Assembly (NCBI GenBank): GCA_964387775.1
Contig: CAYLZO010000062.1
Coordinates: 1-22,230 of the forward strand
DNA length: 22,230 bases
Origin: CAYLZO01 sp964387775
GTDB taxonomy: Bacteria > Chloroflexota > Anaerolineae > JAAYZQ01
Reading direction: 5' to 3'
Of the stretch, positions 7,974 to 15,436 are shown one piece after another. A model generated the notes under the pieces. The model ran no database searches. It was not told where the DNA came from and was given only the letters and a program-made list of their open reading frames with translations. Each line of letters starts with the position of its first letter. Positions within the stretch are counted from its first letter, which is position 1. The position numbers and the translations under genes were made by a program.

Positions 7974-8024
7974 GTAGTGCGCGCTTTAGCGCGTTTCCGT
8001 GACGCTGAAGCGCCTACTACGAAC
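7974..8024. repeat. Dispersed tandem-hairpin repeat, copy A
   Basis: The unit begins GTAGT and ends ACTACGAAC, enclosing a hairpin CGCGCT-TT-AGCGCG (7980-7993) and a weaker one around GACGCTGAAGCGCC. Its complement aligns over its full length with the repeat at 18001-18054. It lies between the msrA stop and the beta-lactamase start. Confidence 0.8.
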
Positions 8025-8049
8025 CCCTATAGTTCTCTCCGACAACCGG

Positions 8050-8829
8050 CTAGCGCTGCCCGGCCTTTACCCGATCCAACAAAGCTTTCTCAGCCTCCGG
8101 GGACAGGCCAAACTGCTCGATCTCGTTTTGAAGCCGACCGAGCGAACCGTGGCCGCCCACGTAGCCATTCACCTTGGCCGCCGCCGTCGAGTTCACGAAA
8201 TCCTCCAAGTCGGGGTAGATGGCCTCTAACTCGGCTTCCAGCTCGCGCACGCCGCGCAGCCGGTATTTCTGGTGATAGTCCTCGGCCAGGTAGAACTTGG
8301 AGAAGGGCACGATCTCGGTATGGATCTTTTTACCCAACTCGGCGGCTACGCGATCCCGACTCTCTTTGGCCAGGCGTTTCTGCTCGGCATCGTGGTAAAA
8401 GATGACCGACGCGTATTGCTTGGACCAGGGCCGGGCCGTAGGGCTGTGGCTGCTCCAAAAGACGTCCAGCAGCGCCTCGTAGGAAATCTGGTCCGGATCA
8501 TAGTCGATCTGGAGCGTCTCACTGTGATCGCCCAGGCTGCGATAGGTCGGGTTCTCCTCCGACCCGCCGGCGTAGCCGACGCGGGTGCGGATCACCCCCG
8601 GTAGACTCCCGAACCGGGAGTCGGGTCCCCAGAATCAGCCCAGGGCAAAGGTGGCGGTCTCGGTGTCGGCGGGCGCGGCCGCGTCGATGGGCGGGATCTC
8701 GCCTCTCGCCGCCGGCCGGGTTGCGACCGCCGCCTCCTCATCCTCTCCGGGTAAAGAACCTGCCAACAAAACCACGCCTCCCACCAACAGAGCGACTACA
8801 AAGCCAATGACCAACGTCCAGCCTAACAT
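8050..8829 (-). CDS. msrA: Membrane-anchored selenocysteine peptide-methionine (S)-S-oxide reductase MsrA (in-frame TGA = Sec65)
   Basis: From ATG 8829, 26 nt after the msrB stop, the frame reads a TM anchor (about 2-24), an acidic/Pro-Ala linker (25-58), ATFALG, then TGA, then FWGPDSRFGSLPGV and RTRVGYAGG. MsrA proteins have GCFWG here, so the TGA falls exactly on the catalytic cysteine. The rest is a normal MsrA: NPTYRSLGDHSETLQIDYDP, VFWSSHSPT, SVIFYHDAEQK, FYLAEDYHQKY; stop TAG at 8050. Read through, it is 259 residues with no cysteine at all, hence no resolving Cys. A hairpin 12 nt past the TGA fits a bacterial SECIS. MsrA reduces methionine-S-sulfoxide; the anchor suggests an extracytoplasmic domain. 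A GTG at 8595 is the start a conventional gene call would use, but it would give an enzyme lacking its active site. The alternative is a Cys-to-stop mutation or a base error (TGC/TGT to TGA). Confidence 0.85.
8604..8622 (-). promoter_or_regulatory. Putative bacterial SECIS element (selenocysteine insertion hairpin) in msrA
   Basis: The minus strand reads GACTCCCG-GTT-CGGGAGTC: a perfect 8-bp stem with a GUU loop (or 7 bp with GGUUC). The stem starts 12 nt and the loop 20 nt after the in-frame TGA (complement 8637-8635). Known bSECIS elements lie directly downstream of UGA, with the loop roughly 16-37 nt away and a G in the first two loop positions; this one meets all three criteria. An outer ACCC/GGGGU pairing could extend it past a UACC bulge. 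Confidence 0.75.
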
Positions 8830-8855
8830 AGAACCCCCAACTTTTCTCAATGCAG

Positions 8856-9266
8856 CTACGATCCTTCCCCGTCCTCCGGCTCGAACTCCAGGGCCACCGA
8901 ATTGATGCAGTAGCGCAGGCCCGTCGGATCGGGGCCGTCCTCGAACACGTGGCCCAGGTGGCCGCCGCAGCGGTCGCAGACGACCTCGGTCCGCACCATG
9001 CCGTGGCTGGTGTCGCGCTCGGTCTCCACGCTGTCCTCCGAGGCGGGCGCCCAAAAGCTCGGCCAGCCCGAGCCGGACTCGTACTTGGTCTCCGAGTCAA
9101 AGAGTTCATTTCCGCAGGCCGCACAGAGATAGGTGCCCTCTTTTTTGTGACGGTAGTGCTCGCCCGTAAAGGGCCGTTCCGTGCCCTTCTGCCGGAGCAC
9201 GCGATACTGCTCGGGGGTCAGTTCCTCCCGCCATTCCTCTTCGCTTTTGACAACTTTATCCGCCAT
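8856..9266 (-). CDS. msrB: Peptide-methionine (R)-S-oxide reductase MsrB (cysteine form)
   Basis: 136 residues from ATG 9266. The catalytic cysteine is C120 in RYCINSVAL, and the structural zinc site is complete (C48-x-x-C51 and C97-x-x-C100). GSGWPSFW and HGMVRTEVVCDRCGGHLGHVF are the conserved MsrB blocks. The position before GWPSF that carries a resolving cysteine in some family members is serine (SGSGW), so regeneration probably needs an external thiol. There is no signal peptide, so the protein should be cytosolic. MsrB reduces the R epimer of methionine sulfoxide and complements MsrA, whose gene starts 26 nt downstream. The partner MsrA apparently uses selenocysteine while this one uses cysteine. 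Confidence 0.95.
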   Translation of the reverse strand: MADKVVKSEEEWREELTPEQYRVLRQKGTERPFTGEHYRHKKEGTYLCAACGNELFDSETKYESGSGWPSFWAPASEDSVETERDTSHGMVRTEVVCDRCGGHLGHVFEDGPDPTGLRYCINSVALEFEPEDGEGS

Positions 9267-9352
9267 TTTCCACTTTTGCCTTTCTAGATACGGTGGATCG
9301 TAACCCAGAATCGACCAGATGGTATCTTTTCAAAGGCATTGTACCAGCGCTT

Positions 9353-9376
9353 GCCTGGCTCGTCTGCAAGCCAGGC
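9353..9376 (-). terminator. Inverted repeat after the ZIP gene, possible terminator or processing hairpin
   Basis: GCCTGGCT (9353-9360) and AGCCAGGC (9369-9376) form an 8-bp stem with an 8-nt loop, 20 nt past the ZIP stop on the minus strand. No U-tract follows, so intrinsic termination is uncertain. A TACAAT hexamer (complement 9343-9338) just beyond it might serve as a -10 for msrB-msrA, but no convincing -35 is present. Confidence 0.35.
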
Positions 9377-9396
9377 CACATTGCTGCCCATCCCCC

Positions 9397-10212
9397 TCAG
9401 CCCAGCGCTACGTCGAGGGTCATCATCGTCGCAAAGCCCAGCATGGCGCCCACCGTCGCCACGTCGGTGATCGTCTCCAACTGGGCCTCGGGGATCAGCT
9501 CCTCGACGACGACGTAGATCATGGCCCCGGCGGCAAAGGCCAGCGCGTAGGGCAGGATGGGCCGCATGAGCAACACCGCCGCCGCACCCAGGACCCCAGC
9601 CACCGGCTCGACCATGCCCGAAAGCTGCCCGTACCAGAAGCTCTTGAGGCGGGAAAACCCTTCCCGGCGCAGGGGAACCGAGACCGCCGTGCCCTCGGGA
9701 AAGTTCTGGATGCCGATGCCCAGGGCCAGGGCCACCGCCGTCGCCAGGGAGGCCGCCGGCAGGTCGGCGGCCACGGCACCAAAAGCCACCCCCACGGCCA
9801 GCCCCTCCGGGATGTTGTGCAGGGTGATGGCCAGGACCAGAAGGATGCTCCGCTGCAAGTTCGTCGGCAAGCCCTCCGCCTCCTCGATGGGCATGCCCAG
9901 GTGCAGGTGAGGCAAAACCTTGTCTAACCCCCACAGAAAGGCCCCACCCAGCAAAAAGCCAACGGTGGCCGGCAGCCAGGCCGGGACCGGACCATTCTCG
10001 GCCATTTCGATGGCCGGCGCCAGCAGCGACCAGTAACTGGCGGCGATCATCACCCCGGCCGCAAAGCCGAGCATCCCGTCAAGCACCTTGCGCTCGATGG
10101 TCCGAAAGAAAAAGACCGCCCCAGAGCCCAGCGCGGTCAATCCCCAGGTGAACAACGTCGCCAGCAAGGCTTGGGTGATGGGGCTCAGCGATACAAACCA
10201 ATCGGTGACCAC
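9397..10212 (-). CDS. ZIP-family divalent metal transporter (GufA/ZupT-like)
   Basis: 271 residues with about eight hydrophobic segments. The two metal-site helices are clear: LHNIPEGLAVG (H132, N133, E136) in the fourth and IQNFPEGTAVS (Q169, N170, E173) in the fifth. This is the signature of the GufA branch of ZIP permeases, which bring Zn2+, Fe2+ or Mn2+ into the cytoplasm. The variable loop before TM4 contains LPHLHLGM, a likely metal-binding patch. The gene follows the small 4-TM protein after 42 nt and precedes msrB by 130 nt, all on the minus strand. Sharing a transcript with the methionine sulfoxide reductases is plausible but not proven. The transported metal cannot be told from sequence. 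Confidence 0.9.
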   Translation of the reverse strand: MVTDWFVSLSPITQALLATLFTWGLTALGSGAVFFFRTIERKVLDGMLGFAAGVMIAASYWSLLAPAIEMAENGPVPAWLPATVGFLLGGAFLWGLDKVLPHLHLGMPIEEAEGLPTNLQRSILLVLAITLHNIPEGLAVGVAFGAVAADLPAASLATAVALALGIGIQNFPEGTAVSVPLRREGFSRLKSFWYGQLSGMVEPVAGVLGAAAVLLMRPILPYALAFAAGAMIYVVVEELIPEAQLETITDVATVGAMLGFATMMTLDVALG

Positions 10213-10254
10213 GGTAGTTTCCTCTCCGTTGTTTGTTGTACGGCGCCTCCCATC

Positions 10255-10632
10255 TCAGGGCGCCGGTCTGGCGAACAGAAAATAGCCGTATCCCGTCGCA
10301 ATCGCCAGGTCGGTAACGACAAAGGTCCAGCCCAGGGTGTTCATCACGTGGGACAGTACCCCGACGAGGTCCACCCCGGCATAGAGCACAAAGACGACAA
10401 ACAGCACGAACACGAGCGGCTGCCGGGCCCCGGTGTCCACCATCCGCCTGCCCATCCAGCCGAGGGAGGCCACACCCACCGTCGTAGCACCAAAGTATTG
10501 GGCCATGAGCCTGCCCGCCGGGCTGACCTCGAAGCCAAAGGAGGCCATCGTCATCGCCGGGGCCAGCAAATAGCTGCCTCCGTTGACCAACGCGATCACG
10601 CTCGTAATCGTGAGCAAGGTCTTGAGTTTCAA
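10255..10632 (-). CDS. Small four-TM membrane protein of unknown function
   Basis: 125 residues if started at TTG 10632, which has AGGAG seven nt upstream. The in-frame ATG at 10665 would add 11 polar residues but has no visible ribosome binding site and overlaps a leader hairpin. The product begins MKLKTLLTITSVIALVNG and has four hydrophobic segments, with SPAGRLMAQYFGATTVG and SHVMNTLGWTFVVTDL between them. I recall similar small membrane proteins in environmental bacteria but know no assigned function. It has its own TTGGAC/TATAAT promoter with a structured leader and is followed after 42 nt by the ZIP transporter, which suggests a shared transcript. No catalytic motif is seen. Confidence 0.7.
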   Translation of the reverse strand: MKLKTLLTITSVIALVNGGSYLLAPAMTMASFGFEVSPAGRLMAQYFGATTVGVASLGWMGRRMVDTGARQPLVFVLFVVFVLYAGVDLVGVLSHVMNTLGWTFVVTDLAIATGYGYFLFARPAP

Positions 10633-10664
10633 AGGGCGACTCCTATCGAGGGCAGGTGAGATCA

Positions 10665-10709
10665 TTGGCTCAAGGCAGCCAAATCGGGAAACGCCGTCGC
10701 CCGTTTCCC
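10665..10709 (-). promoter_or_regulatory. Two consecutive hairpins in the leader of the small membrane protein/ZIP transcript
   Basis: GGGAAACG (10686-10693) pairs with CGTTTCCC (10702-10709) and TTGGCT (10665-10670) pairs with AGCCAA (10677-10682). Both stems are perfect and lie in the ~90-nt leader between the predicted transcription start and the TTG start. They may be an attenuator, an mRNA switch or a protein operator; no known riboswitch class is recognised. Confidence 0.4.
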
Positions 10710-10727
10710 TGCCCGCGCACCGGTGGA

Positions 10728-10756
10728 ATTATACCACAGCCCGCTCAGGTGTCCAA
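10728..10756 (-). promoter_or_regulatory. Sigma70-type promoter for the small membrane protein/ZIP (and possibly msrBA) transcript
   Basis: Minus strand TTGGAC (complement 10756-10751), 17-nt spacer, TATAAT (complement 10733-10728). It lies in the 160-200 nt gap after the large secreted protein gene and points into the metal/redox gene run. Confidence 0.65.
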
Positions 10757-10825
10757 AGCAGCGAGCATAAGCACAGCCGGCCTGGCAAAACAATCGGTTC
10801 AGGATGGGGGTGTCGCCACGCCCTG

Positions 10826-13800
10826 CTATTTGCGGACGATGTAGGGGAGGTAGACCCCGTGGTTGCCCGTAATGGCGGGTGCCCTGCGGCGCACCGCGAT
10901 GAACTCGGTCCGAGTCGCCGAACTCTCGCCCGCCGGCCCGCTCACCGTCAGCGTCACCGTGTAAACCCCCGGCTCTTGGAAGGTATGGGTCGGACTCTTT
11001 GCCTCGCTCTCTCCCCCGTCGCCAAACTGCCACCGGCTCCGGCCATACTCGCCCGTGGACTTGTTGATGAACATGACCGCCAGCGGGGCCTCGCCCTCCC
11101 GCGGCGAGGCAGTAAAATCGGCCACCACCGGCCCATAGACCCGCACCGATCGCTTGACGACAGCCGAGCCGGCTGCGTTCGTCGCGGTGACGACGACCTG
11201 CCGCTCGCCGGGCGTGTCCCAGCTCAATTCGTAGGTGTCGCTCAAGCCCGCGCTGTGGGTGACGGCCACCTGGCCGCTGACCCACCACGTGTACGTGATG
11301 GGCGCCGTCGCCGCGGCCGGGCCGACCGTCGCCGTAAAGGCGGCCGTCACGCCCAGGGCCACACCCTCCGGCCCGGCGATGGTCACCTGGTCGGGCGCCA
11401 AGACCCGGGCCAGGCGGAAGCGGTAGGTGGCCTCGCAGCCGCGGGCACTGCCTTCTGCCGGGCGGACGCGCACCAGGTACATGCCGTCGGCCGGGGCCTG
11501 CCAGGCCAGGTAGGAGGCACCGCCGGCCCGCCCCTCCCCCTGGGCCAGCGGGGAGGCGCTGTCGGCGTCGTAGAGGCGCAGGGTCGCGCCGACGCCCGTG
11601 CCCAGCGGCTCGGTCTCGGCCACGTACACCGCCCCGGCCTCGGCCTCAAAACGGAACCAATCGACGTCGGAGGCGATGTCAAAGAGGCGAGTCACCGGGG
11701 CCCCGTTGGCAGCAACTGCCAGCGCCGCGCCGGGGTCGTCGTCGGGCTCGTGGTCGTCGGCGGGGCAGAGCAGTGGCGCGTGGAGGTCAAAGCGACCCAG
11801 ATCGCTCGTCTCGGCGCTGACCCGGTGGTGCGCCTGGTCGACCGTGGTCGGCAGCGAGTCCCAGGCGTTGCGCCCCGCGTCCCAGCGGAAGAGCGTCAGC
11901 CCCCCGGCGTCCAGGTGGACCAGGTCCTTGTCGCGGTAGCTCACGCTCAGGGCCAGGGGCCGGGCCAGGCTCGGCGCGGCGCCTGCTTCTCCCACCGGCA
12001 GGCGCTCGCCGCGCAGCCAAAAGCCGCGGCCGGTCGCGTGCCAATCGGCCTCCGGACGGCCGCCGGGCGGCAGGTCCGCCAGCTCCACCACGGCCGCGCC
12101 GGTCACGGCACCGGCCGGCAGCGTCGCCGTCACGTAGCCGGCGGGGCTGTGCAGGACGGCATCCCCGGACATCCCCGGCACGACGAGCTGCCGGACCGTC
12201 AGTGGCTCGGCCCACAGGTACCAGCCGGGGCCGCCGGCCGGGTCGCGGCCCGCGCCGGCCCAGCCGTAGGGATCGACCACCTCGTCGCTCGTCCAGCGGC
12301 CGTCGCGATCCTCGTCGAAATAGAGGGCAAAGTGGAGGTGGGTGCCCAGGCTCCGCCCCGTATTGCCCATGATGCCCAGGGCCTGGGCCGCCGGATCGGC
12401 GACGCGGTCGCCCACCGCCACCGAGACCGACTTGAGGTGGGCGTACACCGTGGCGTAGCCGTTGCCGTGGTCGAGCCAGACGCGGTTGCCGAAATAGGCG
12501 CCGCAGGCCGTCTGGCCCACCTGGCAGGTCGTCACCGTGTCGATGACCGTGCCGGGCGCGGCGGCATAGATGGCCTCGTCCCAGCCGTCGCGGCGAAAGT
12601 CGGTGCCCCCGTGGCCGTCGTACCAGCTCTCGCCGATGCGCGACGGCGACGCGGCGGTGAAGGGGATGTCCACACCGTCCCAGCGGGCCAGCTTTTGATT
12701 CTGGCTGTGGTTGGGGAAGCGGTGGTCAAACCAGGAGTTGACCCGGCCCGGCCCCCGGTCGCCGACGTTGCCCAGGGCGGCCCGGGCGAAATTGCCCCCA
12801 TCGTCCACCGGCAGCCGGAGGAAGGGGGTGCCAACCACGAGCTTGGCGGCGTAGGCGTCCCACCAACCGGCCGAGGGGCCGACGCCGGCCACGTAGACGC
12901 TGCCCAGGCGGTCCACGGCCACGGCCTGCCCCAGCCCGACCCGCAGCGTCTCGGCGTGGGCCAGGCGGGTGCCCAGCTCGTCCACCCGCGCCACAAAGAC
13001 GCCCAGCCCACCCCCACCGACCCTCGGGGAGCCGACGGCCGAAAGGGAGGGGCTGGCCCCGGTCAGATAGGCGTACCCGGCGCCATCCACGGCCACGGCC
13101 TGCCCCCAATCGTCGCCGCTGCCGCCCAGGAAGGCGCCATAATCCAGACCGGCCCCGGTCTCGTTCAAACGCACGAGGAAGGCGTCGAGCCCGCCATCGT
13201 GGGCCACGTCAAAGGCGCCGGGCGTGGTGGGGAAATCGGCCGAGCGGGTCGAGCCGGCGACGGTGGCCCGCCCGGCGCCGTCCACGGCCACCGACCGGCC
13301 ATAGTCCGCGGCCGAGCCGCCCAGGAACGTGGCGTAGGCCAGGCCGGAGCCATCGGCGTTGAACTTGGCGACAAAGGCGTCGGCGTCGCCCCCCGGTGCC
13401 CCGGTGAGCCCCGTCGAACCGGCGCGGTCAAAGGCGCCCTCGGTGGTGGGAAAATCGGGCGAGTGGGTGGTGCCGACCACGTAGGCGTTGCCCACACCGC
13501 CCACGGCCAGGCCCAGGCCCTCATCGGCGCCGCCGCCGCCCAGGAGCGTGGCGTAGGCCAGGCGCCCGCCGCCGGCGTCGATCTTGACCACAAAGGCGTC
13601 GCGGCCGTCGAGGGCGGTGTCCCAGCTCCCCCCGGTGATGGGAAAGTCGGCCGAGTCGGTGGTGCCCGCCGCGTAGGCGTGGCCCAGGGCGTCGACGGCC
13701 ACGGCCCAGGCCCGGTCAAAGCCGCTCCCGCCCAGGTACCCGGCATAATCCAGCCCCGCGCCGGAGGCGTCGAGGCGGGCGACAAAGGCGTCCAGGCCGC

Positions 13801-15436
13801 CGCCATAGCCGGTGTCAAAGCTGCCGGCCGTCACCGGCAGGTCGGGCGAGTCGGTCACGCCGGCGACGATGGCCCGGCCCCAGCCGTCCACGGCGATGGC
13901 GCCGCCGGCCTCGTCGCCGCTGCCGCCCAGGAACGTAGCGTAAACCATCTCCCGGCCCCCGGCCCCGATCTTGGCCACAAAGGCGTCGTAACTGCCGGCG
14001 GCCGAGGTCTGAAAGAGCCCGGGCGCGGAGAAGGCCGCCGGCTGGTAGGCGTAGCCGATCACGTAGGCGTCGCCCAGCCCGCCCGCTCCGTCCACGGCGA
14101 CGCCCAGGCTGCCGGCGTTGCCCCCGGCGCCCAGCAGCGAGGTGTAGACGACGTTGCCGGCCGCCGTCCCCGCTTCGTCGGCCGGAACAGAGAAGGGAGC
14201 CTCGACGCTGGCGCCGTCGCCGAGCAGGCGCGGCGCGGGCAGGGCGGGCGCCTCGCCATCCTCCCCGGCCACTTCCAGGCGAAAGAGGGGCAGCGTCACC
14301 TCGCCCAGGCCCGTCTGCAGCCGCAGGAGATAGGCCATGGCCGGAGCCGCTTGGTCCTCACCGCTGGCGGGCAAGGGCAGCGATTCCAGGGCGACGTCGT
14401 CGGCGCCTTCGACGCGCAAGCGCACGGCGCCCAACAGATCGGCGACCTCGGCCGAGCCGTCGGTCCGGGGATGAACGACAAAGCGCTGGACGAAATCCTC
14501 GTCCTGGCCCGTCAGCTCCAGGTCCACGCCGGGATAGACGTCCACGTAACGCACCCCGCCCCAGACCGGCACGCCGCTCTGCCAGTTGGCCGGCTCGTCG
14601 CCGTGCAGGTAGGTGACGCGGGTGTCGAGGGGCTCAAAGGGCACGATCTCGGGGTTGGGGTTGGCCCCCTCGAAGCTGAGCTTGAGGAGGACGCCCTGCT
14701 GGCCGTCGCGGGCCTTCCAATAGGGCGCCGACGCCTCGCCGGGCGGCGGCTGGCCAAAGGCCGGCACGCCCTCCATGAGCGTCAGCCAGATGGCGCCGGG
14801 GGCCAGCCACACGCCGCCACCGGCCCGCCCCCGGGCCTGGTAGCGGACGCCGTCGGGGAACTGGCCCACGTTCTCGACGAAAATCACCGAGGAGAGGGTC
14901 AGTTGGGTGGTGGGGGTCAGCTCCAGGGAGGCGGGTGGCCCGGACTGGCTCATGTACTGGACCAGGGCGCTGGCGGGCGATGCCCCGGCCGCCTCCACGG
15001 GCTGGGGCGGTGGCGGCGCGCCCTCCGGTGGCGAGGCATCGCCCTCAGGCGAGGTGCCGCCGGCCTGGGGCGTTCCGGTCAGGACGGGCGTCGCCGTCGG
15101 CTCGGCCGGCGGGGCATCTTGCGGCGTTTCCCGCAGTTGGACGGCGGCCGTCGGCTGGGGAGGTTGCGCTTCTCCAGCCTCCTGGCGAGCTGCCGGGGGC
15201 GCAAGGGCCGTCTCGGCCGCCTGCGCTGCGGCCTGGCTGGTCCCGGTCCCTGGGACGCCAGCGGCAACCGTGGCTTGTTCCCCCCGGCCCAAATAGGCGC
15301 CGGCGACTGCCCCGGCGATGAGCAGACCCACGCACGCGACAGCGACCAGCGTCAGGATGGCGGCGGCGAGGGCGGCGAACACTATCGTGGTCGGCCCAAA
15401 TCCTTGTCTTTTCAGCCAGCGTTCTAGGTCTTGCAC
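10826..15436 (-). CDS. Giant secreted SBBP-repeat/M23 peptidase/PPC/PKD surface protein
   Basis: About 1536 residues from GTG 15436 (GGGA 8 nt upstream). The frame is open to a TTG at 15523, so the start is uncertain. Order: TM anchor (~19-49); Pro/Ala/Thr linker to ~165; DUF7948-like domain opening with FVENVGQFPDGVRYQARG (~185-420); about seven SBBP beta-propeller-type repeats (~425-800; DAFVAKI, YATFLGGSG, AVDGAGRA). Next is an M23/LytM peptidase with a complete metal site, H942-x3-D946 (HGGTD) and H1033-L-H1035. Then come a ZU5-like region, a pre-peptidase C-terminal domain (~1225-1340, DDHEPDDDPG ... SDVDWFRFEA) and two PKD/Ig-like domains (~1345-1525, FGDGGES...HTFQEPGVYTVTLTV). The C-terminus is GVYLPYIVRK. 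M23 enzymes cut peptidoglycan cross-bridges or short peptides; here the peptidase is embedded in a large surface protein. The biological substrate is unknown. Confidence 0.85.
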   Translation of the reverse strand: MQDLERWLKRQGFGPTTIVFAALAAAILTLVAVACVGLLIAGAVAGAYLGRGEQATVAAGVPGTGTSQAAAQAAETALAPPAARQEAGEAQPPQPTAAVQLRETPQDAPPAEPTATPVLTGTPQAGGTSPEGDASPPEGAPPPPQPVEAAGASPASALVQYMSQSGPPASLELTPTTQLTLSSVIFVENVGQFPDGVRYQARGRAGGGVWLAPGAIWLTLMEGVPAFGQPPPGEASAPYWKARDGQQGVLLKLSFEGANPNPEIVPFEPLDTRVTYLHGDEPANWQSGVPVWGGVRYVDVYPGVDLELTGQDEDFVQRFVVHPRTDGSAEVADLLGAVRLRVEGADDVALESLPLPASGEDQAAPAMAYLLRLQTGLGEVTLPLFRLEVAGEDGEAPALPAPRLLGDGASVEAPFSVPADEAGTAAGNVVYTSLLGAGGNAGSLGVAVDGAGGLGDAYVIGYAYQPAAFSAPGLFQTSAAGSYDAFVAKIGAGGREMVYATFLGGSGDEAGGAIAVDGWGRAIVAGVTDSPDLPVTAGSFDTGYGGGLDAFVARLDASGAGLDYAGYLGGSGFDRAWAVAVDALGHAYAAGTTDSADFPITGGSWDTALDGRDAFVVKIDAGGGRLAYATLLGGGGADEGLGLAVGGVGNAYVVGTTHSPDFPTTEGAFDRAGSTGLTGAPGGDADAFVAKFNADGSGLAYATFLGGSAADYGRSVAVDGAGRATVAGSTRSADFPTTPGAFDVAHDGGLDAFLVRLNETGAGLDYGAFLGGSGDDWGQAVAVDGAGYAYLTGASPSLSAVGSPRVGGGGLGVFVARVDELGTRLAHAETLRVGLGQAVAVDRLGSVYVAGVGPSAGWWDAYAAKLVVGTPFLRLPVDDGGNFARAALGNVGDRGPGRVNSWFDHRFPNHSQNQKLARWDGVDIPFTAASPSRIGESWYDGHGGTDFRRDGWDEAIYAAAPGTVIDTVTTCQVGQTACGAYFGNRVWLDHGNGYATVYAHLKSVSVAVGDRVADPAAQALGIMGNTGRSLGTHLHFALYFDEDRDGRWTSDEVVDPYGWAGAGRDPAGGPGWYLWAEPLTVRQLVVPGMSGDAVLHSPAGYVTATLPAGAVTGAAVVELADLPPGGRPEADWHATGRGFWLRGERLPVGEAGAAPSLARPLALSVSYRDKDLVHLDAGGLTLFRWDAGRNAWDSLPTTVDQAHHRVSAETSDLGRFDLHAPLLCPADDHEPDDDPGAALAVAANGAPVTRLFDIASDVDWFRFEAEAGAVYVAETEPLGTGVGATLRLYDADSASPLAQGEGRAGGASYLAWQAPADGMYLVRVRPAEGSARGCEATYRFRLARVLAPDQVTIAGPEGVALGVTAAFTATVGPAAATAPITYTWWVSGQVAVTHSAGLSDTYELSWDTPGERQVVVTATNAAGSAVVKRSVRVYGPVVADFTASPREGEAPLAVMFINKSTGEYGRSRWQFGDGGESEAKSPTHTFQEPGVYTVTLTVSGPAGESSATRTEFIAVRRRAPAITGNHGVYLPYIVRK

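Noticed and set aside
8050..8595. MsrA starting at GTG 8595
   Set aside because: It would lack the whole catalytic GC/UFWG motif that lies immediately upstream in the same frame, and no Shine-Dalgarno precedes this GTG; the SECIS-like stem lies there instead.
8635..8637. TGA reassigned as a sense codon for the whole genome
   Set aside because: Several other genes here (GT39 at 1230, nitroreductase at 5911, ZIP-like permease at 15698) end naturally at TGA.
8635..9054. A 139-codon frame ending at the TGA, starting inside msrB
   Set aside because: Its first part overlaps msrB in another frame. Only the part from ATG 8829 is real, as the N-terminus of the selenoprotein.
9284..9396. Possible small gene or riboswitch in the gap between ZIP and msrB
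   Set aside because: Only one 8-bp inverted repeat and a lone TACAAT are visible; no ribosome binding site, frame or known aptamer core.
10583..15427. A 1614-codon open frame antisense to the large secreted protein
   Set aside because: It follows from the strong G/C third-position bias of the true minus-strand gene. The translation is Gly/Gln/His/Arg-rich with no recognisable domain, while the minus strand shows SBBP, M23, PPC and PKD domains.
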